This document shows, piece after piece, positions 62,387 through 64,000 of a stretch of 64,000 nucleotides of DNA (within the stretch, counting starts at the first letter, position 1; each line of letters opens with the position of its first letter). This DNA is from JAEUOS01 sp964470865 (lineage in GTDB: Bacteria > Pseudomonadota > Gammaproteobacteria > Burkholderiales > JAEUOS01): NCBI GenBank assembly GCA_964470865.1, contig CAYYFR010000005.1:1-64000 (forward strand). Direction: 5' to 3'. Below the pieces are notes generated by a model. The model did no database searches. It was not told where the DNA came from and saw nothing but the letters and a program-made list of their open reading frames with translations. Made by a program: the position numbers and the translations under genes.

Positions 62387-63174
62387 GCGCTAGCGGCCAT
62401 GAATGGGCGGCGCCCGCGCAATATCGGCAATTGCCAATGCGGCGCATAGTCAACCGCAGTCAGGTACAGGCCCTGGGGTGCGAAGGTCGGCGCCGCCAGG
62501 CTGCGATCGCGCGAGCGCAGCAGATCCCCGATCCAGTCAGGGTCGAACCTGCCCTTGCCGACGTAGACCAGGCAGCCAATGATGTTGCGGACCATATGAT
62601 GCAAAAAAGCGTTCGCTTCGAGGCAAAAACGGATCATATCGCCATCGCGCTCAATCACCAGGCAGCGCAGGTCACGTAGCGGTGATTTGGCCTGGCATTG
62701 AGACGAGCGGAAGGCGCTGAAGTCATGCGTTCCCACCAGGTGGACGGCCGCAGCGCGCATGGCGGCAAGATCAAGGCGTGAAGGAAACCAGCCGCAGATT
62801 GCTGCCCCGAGCGCAGGGCGCACCGCGCGGTTGACAAGCAAATACTCGTAGTGGCGACCCACAGCGCTGAAGCGGGCGTGGAAATCGTCAGGCACGACGT
62901 GTGCCCACAAAACGGCAATGCTGCCGGGCAAATGGGCATTGACGCCCCTGATCCAGGCGCTCGGCGGTCGTTGGGCCAGGGTGTCGAAGTGTGCCACCTG
63001 TCCCAATGCATGGACGCCTGTATCGGTACGGCCGGCACAAACCAGGCGGACCTTTGTGCTCGCTATACGCGCCACGGCCGCCTCGACTGTGTCCTGTACC
63101 GTGGGGCGCTGCGGTTGCGTCTGCCAGCCGCAGAACGGCGCACCGTCGTATTCAATCCCCATTGCTATACGCAA
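62383..63174 (-). CDS. truA: tRNA pseudouridine(38-40) synthase
   Basis: 263 residues. The catalytic Asp is Asp51 in CAGRTDTGVHALGQV. Other TruA blocks are GIEYDGAPFCGWQ at the start and FLHHMVRNIIG towards the end. It modifies U38-U40 in the anticodon arm of several tRNAs. The gene lies between fimV and trpF as in many betaproteobacteria and begins the coupled truA-trpF-trpB-trpA run. Confidence 0.96.
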   Translation of the reverse strand: MRIAMGIEYDGAPFCGWQTQPQRPTVQDTVEAAVARIASTKVRLVCAGRTDTGVHALGQVAHFDTLAQRPPSAWIRGVNAHLPGSIAVLWAHVVPDDFHARFSAVGRHYEYLLVNRAVRPALGAAICGWFPSRLDLAAMRAAAVHLVGTHDFSAFRSSQCQAKSPLRDLRCLVIERDGDMIRFCLEANAFLHHMVRNIIGCLVYVGKGRFDPDWIGDLLRSRDRSLAAPTFAPQGLYLTAVDYAPHWQLPILRGRRPFMAASA

Positions 63175-63183
63175 GCTGACTCC

Positions 63184-63214
63184 AAAAAAAAACGGGCGGC
63201 CAGCCGGCCGCCCG
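63184..63214 (-). terminator. Strong Rho-independent terminator of fimV
   Basis: On the minus strand, CGGGCGGCCGGCTGGCCGCCCG (63214-63193) forms a long GC stem followed by nine T (63192-63184). It lies between the fimV stop at 63236 and the truA start at 63174, so truA needs its own promoter or read-through. Confidence 0.9.
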
Positions 63215-63235
63215 CTGCCTCCACGCGCTGCTCTC

Positions 63236-64000
63236 TCAGCCGAGCGCGGATAGCAGGTTCTGCGCTTCCGCTTGCTGCGTCGCGCTGCCTTCTTTCAATA
63301 CTTCCTGCAACAATTCCCTGGCACCTTCCTTGTCGCCCATATCCTGATAGGCCTTGGCGAGGTCAAGCTTGGTGGCAGCGTCGTCCACGGGCCCTTCGTT
63401 ACCGGGAGCGGCTTGGGCGTCGACCGGCAAATCCAGGTTGATGCCCGAAAGGTCGAAGTCCATCATATTGCCGGCTGCAGCAGTCGATGCTGCTGCGCCA
63501 CTCGACGCCGGCGCATCTGCGCCCAGATCAAAGTCAAAATCGATCGTCGGCGAAGGCAACTCCGGCGGCCGTACATCCGCCAGCGGTTGGGTCTCGTCCA
63601 TCGAGTGATCAAGAGCATCGCCTGAAAGTGCCTGCGGGGCGTCCATGATCAGGGTTCCGCCAGGCGCGAAGTCGGTCACCGGCGTGACCGCAGGGGCGGC
63701 CACCGGCACGGGATCGGACCCGCCGATGTCGAAATCCAGGCTCATGCCCAGATCGCCTTCCGGCGCTGCCGCGCCGATATCAAGTTCAAAGTCAGGGGTG
63801 CTTGTAGTAAAGGCAAGCGGCTGCGTCACCGCCCCACCGAGGTCGAAATCGACGTCGACGGACGGCGCCGCAGCCTGCACCGGAGCGAGTGACAGCGTCT
63901 TGGTCATGCTGTCAGGCGCAACCGCAGCGGCACCAGGAAAGGCCGCCATTTGCATGGTCGATTCCATGTCCGCTGGCGCCGATGCGGCCGCCGCCGCCGC
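63236..64000 (-). CDS. fimV: FimV-family pilus assembly/polar hub protein, C-terminal part
   Basis: The frame is open at the window edge, so only the last 254 residues are seen. They comprise an Ala/Asp/Pro-rich acidic region with repeated blocks of the form (V/I)DFDFDLG and LDFDIGG, then the conserved FimV C-terminal TPR-like domain: TKLDLAKAYQDMGDKEGARELLQEVLKEGS and AEAQNLLSALG. FimV is an inner-membrane protein with a peptidoglycan-binding LysM domain, required for type IV pilus function and polar assembly. It is therefore functionally linked to the pilins of this window. Confidence 0.92.
   Translation of the reverse strand, partial: AAAAAASAPADMESTMQMAAFPGAAAVAPDSMTKTLSLAPVQAAAPSVDVDFDLGGAVTQPLAFTTSTPDFELDIGAAAPEGDLGMSLDFDIGGSDPVPVAAPAVTPVTDFAPGGTLIMDAPQALSGDALDHSMDETQPLADVRPPELPSPTIDFDFDLGADAPASSGAAASTAAAGNMMDFDLSGINLDLPVDAQAAPGNEGPVDDAATKLDLAKAYQDMGDKEGARELLQEVLKEGSATQQAEAQNLLSALG

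Overview
The window looks like a chromosomal segment of a high-GC betaproteobacterium. The best evidence is the right end, where on the minus strand fimV, truA, trpF, trpB, trpA, accD, a DksA-type gene, folC, dedD, cvpA and purF follow one another in the order conserved in that class. Genus cannot be fixed from the sequence; a degrader of the Rhodocyclales/Sterolibacteriaceae type would fit the CoA-ligase/reductive-dehalogenase-like operon, but that is inference.

Layout. (1) 1-9730, plus strand: a tightly coupled biosynthetic cluster entered through the 3' end of a GT41 (SPINDLY/OGT-type) glycosyltransferase. It holds a stand-alone acyl carrier protein, a KAS III, two sister SDR reductases, a PglD/NeuD-like acyltransferase, two Rieske oxygenases each followed by a left-handed-beta-helix acyltransferase, an O-methyltransferase and a FkbM methyltransferase. 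(2) 9742-11885: a damaged locus. moaC is fused in frame to the tail of a DegT aminotransferase, and a bepA-like M48 protease gene carries three frameshifts and a broken HEXXH. (3) 12042-17300, minus strand: two full GT41 glycosyltransferases, then two nearly identical type IV pilins, each with its own sigma-54 promoter and terminator. Regions 1 and 3 together suggest an acyl/methyl-decorated surface glycan, possibly on pilin. (4) 17652-20736: sulfite reductase, DUF934 and uroporphyrinogen methyltransferase. (5) 20947-24593: rhodanese, DsbB, DUF3820, a 2-hydroxyacid dehydrogenase, a DOPA-dioxygenase-like protein and a class II amidotransferase.

(6) 24719-33283: a six-gene minus-strand operon with two acyl-CoA ligases, an RdhA-like protein, two QueG/RdhA-superfamily iron-sulfur proteins and an unknown 116-residue protein. 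It is divergent from a TetR regulator and a TRAP solute-binding protein. Both promoters carry the same 13-bp operator-like sequence. (7) 33576-37524: a 7Fe ferredoxin followed by a 1185-residue GltD-PyrK-like fusion resembling both NfnAB subunits in one chain. (8) 37656-52916, minus strand: a giant cyclase/AAA/TPR protein, parC, a lytic transglycosylase, PlsC- and CdsA-type lipid enzymes, a benzoylformate-decarboxylase-like ThDP enzyme, parE, a small membrane protein and an ABC-F ATPase. (9) 52947-64000: a VOC protein and the conserved purF-to-fimV block.

A 115-bp repeat with MITE-like terminal inverted repeats occurs twice (26643-26757 and 55177-55291), each time directly after a stop codon. 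I saw no tRNA, rRNA, CRISPR array, intact insertion sequence or replication origin.
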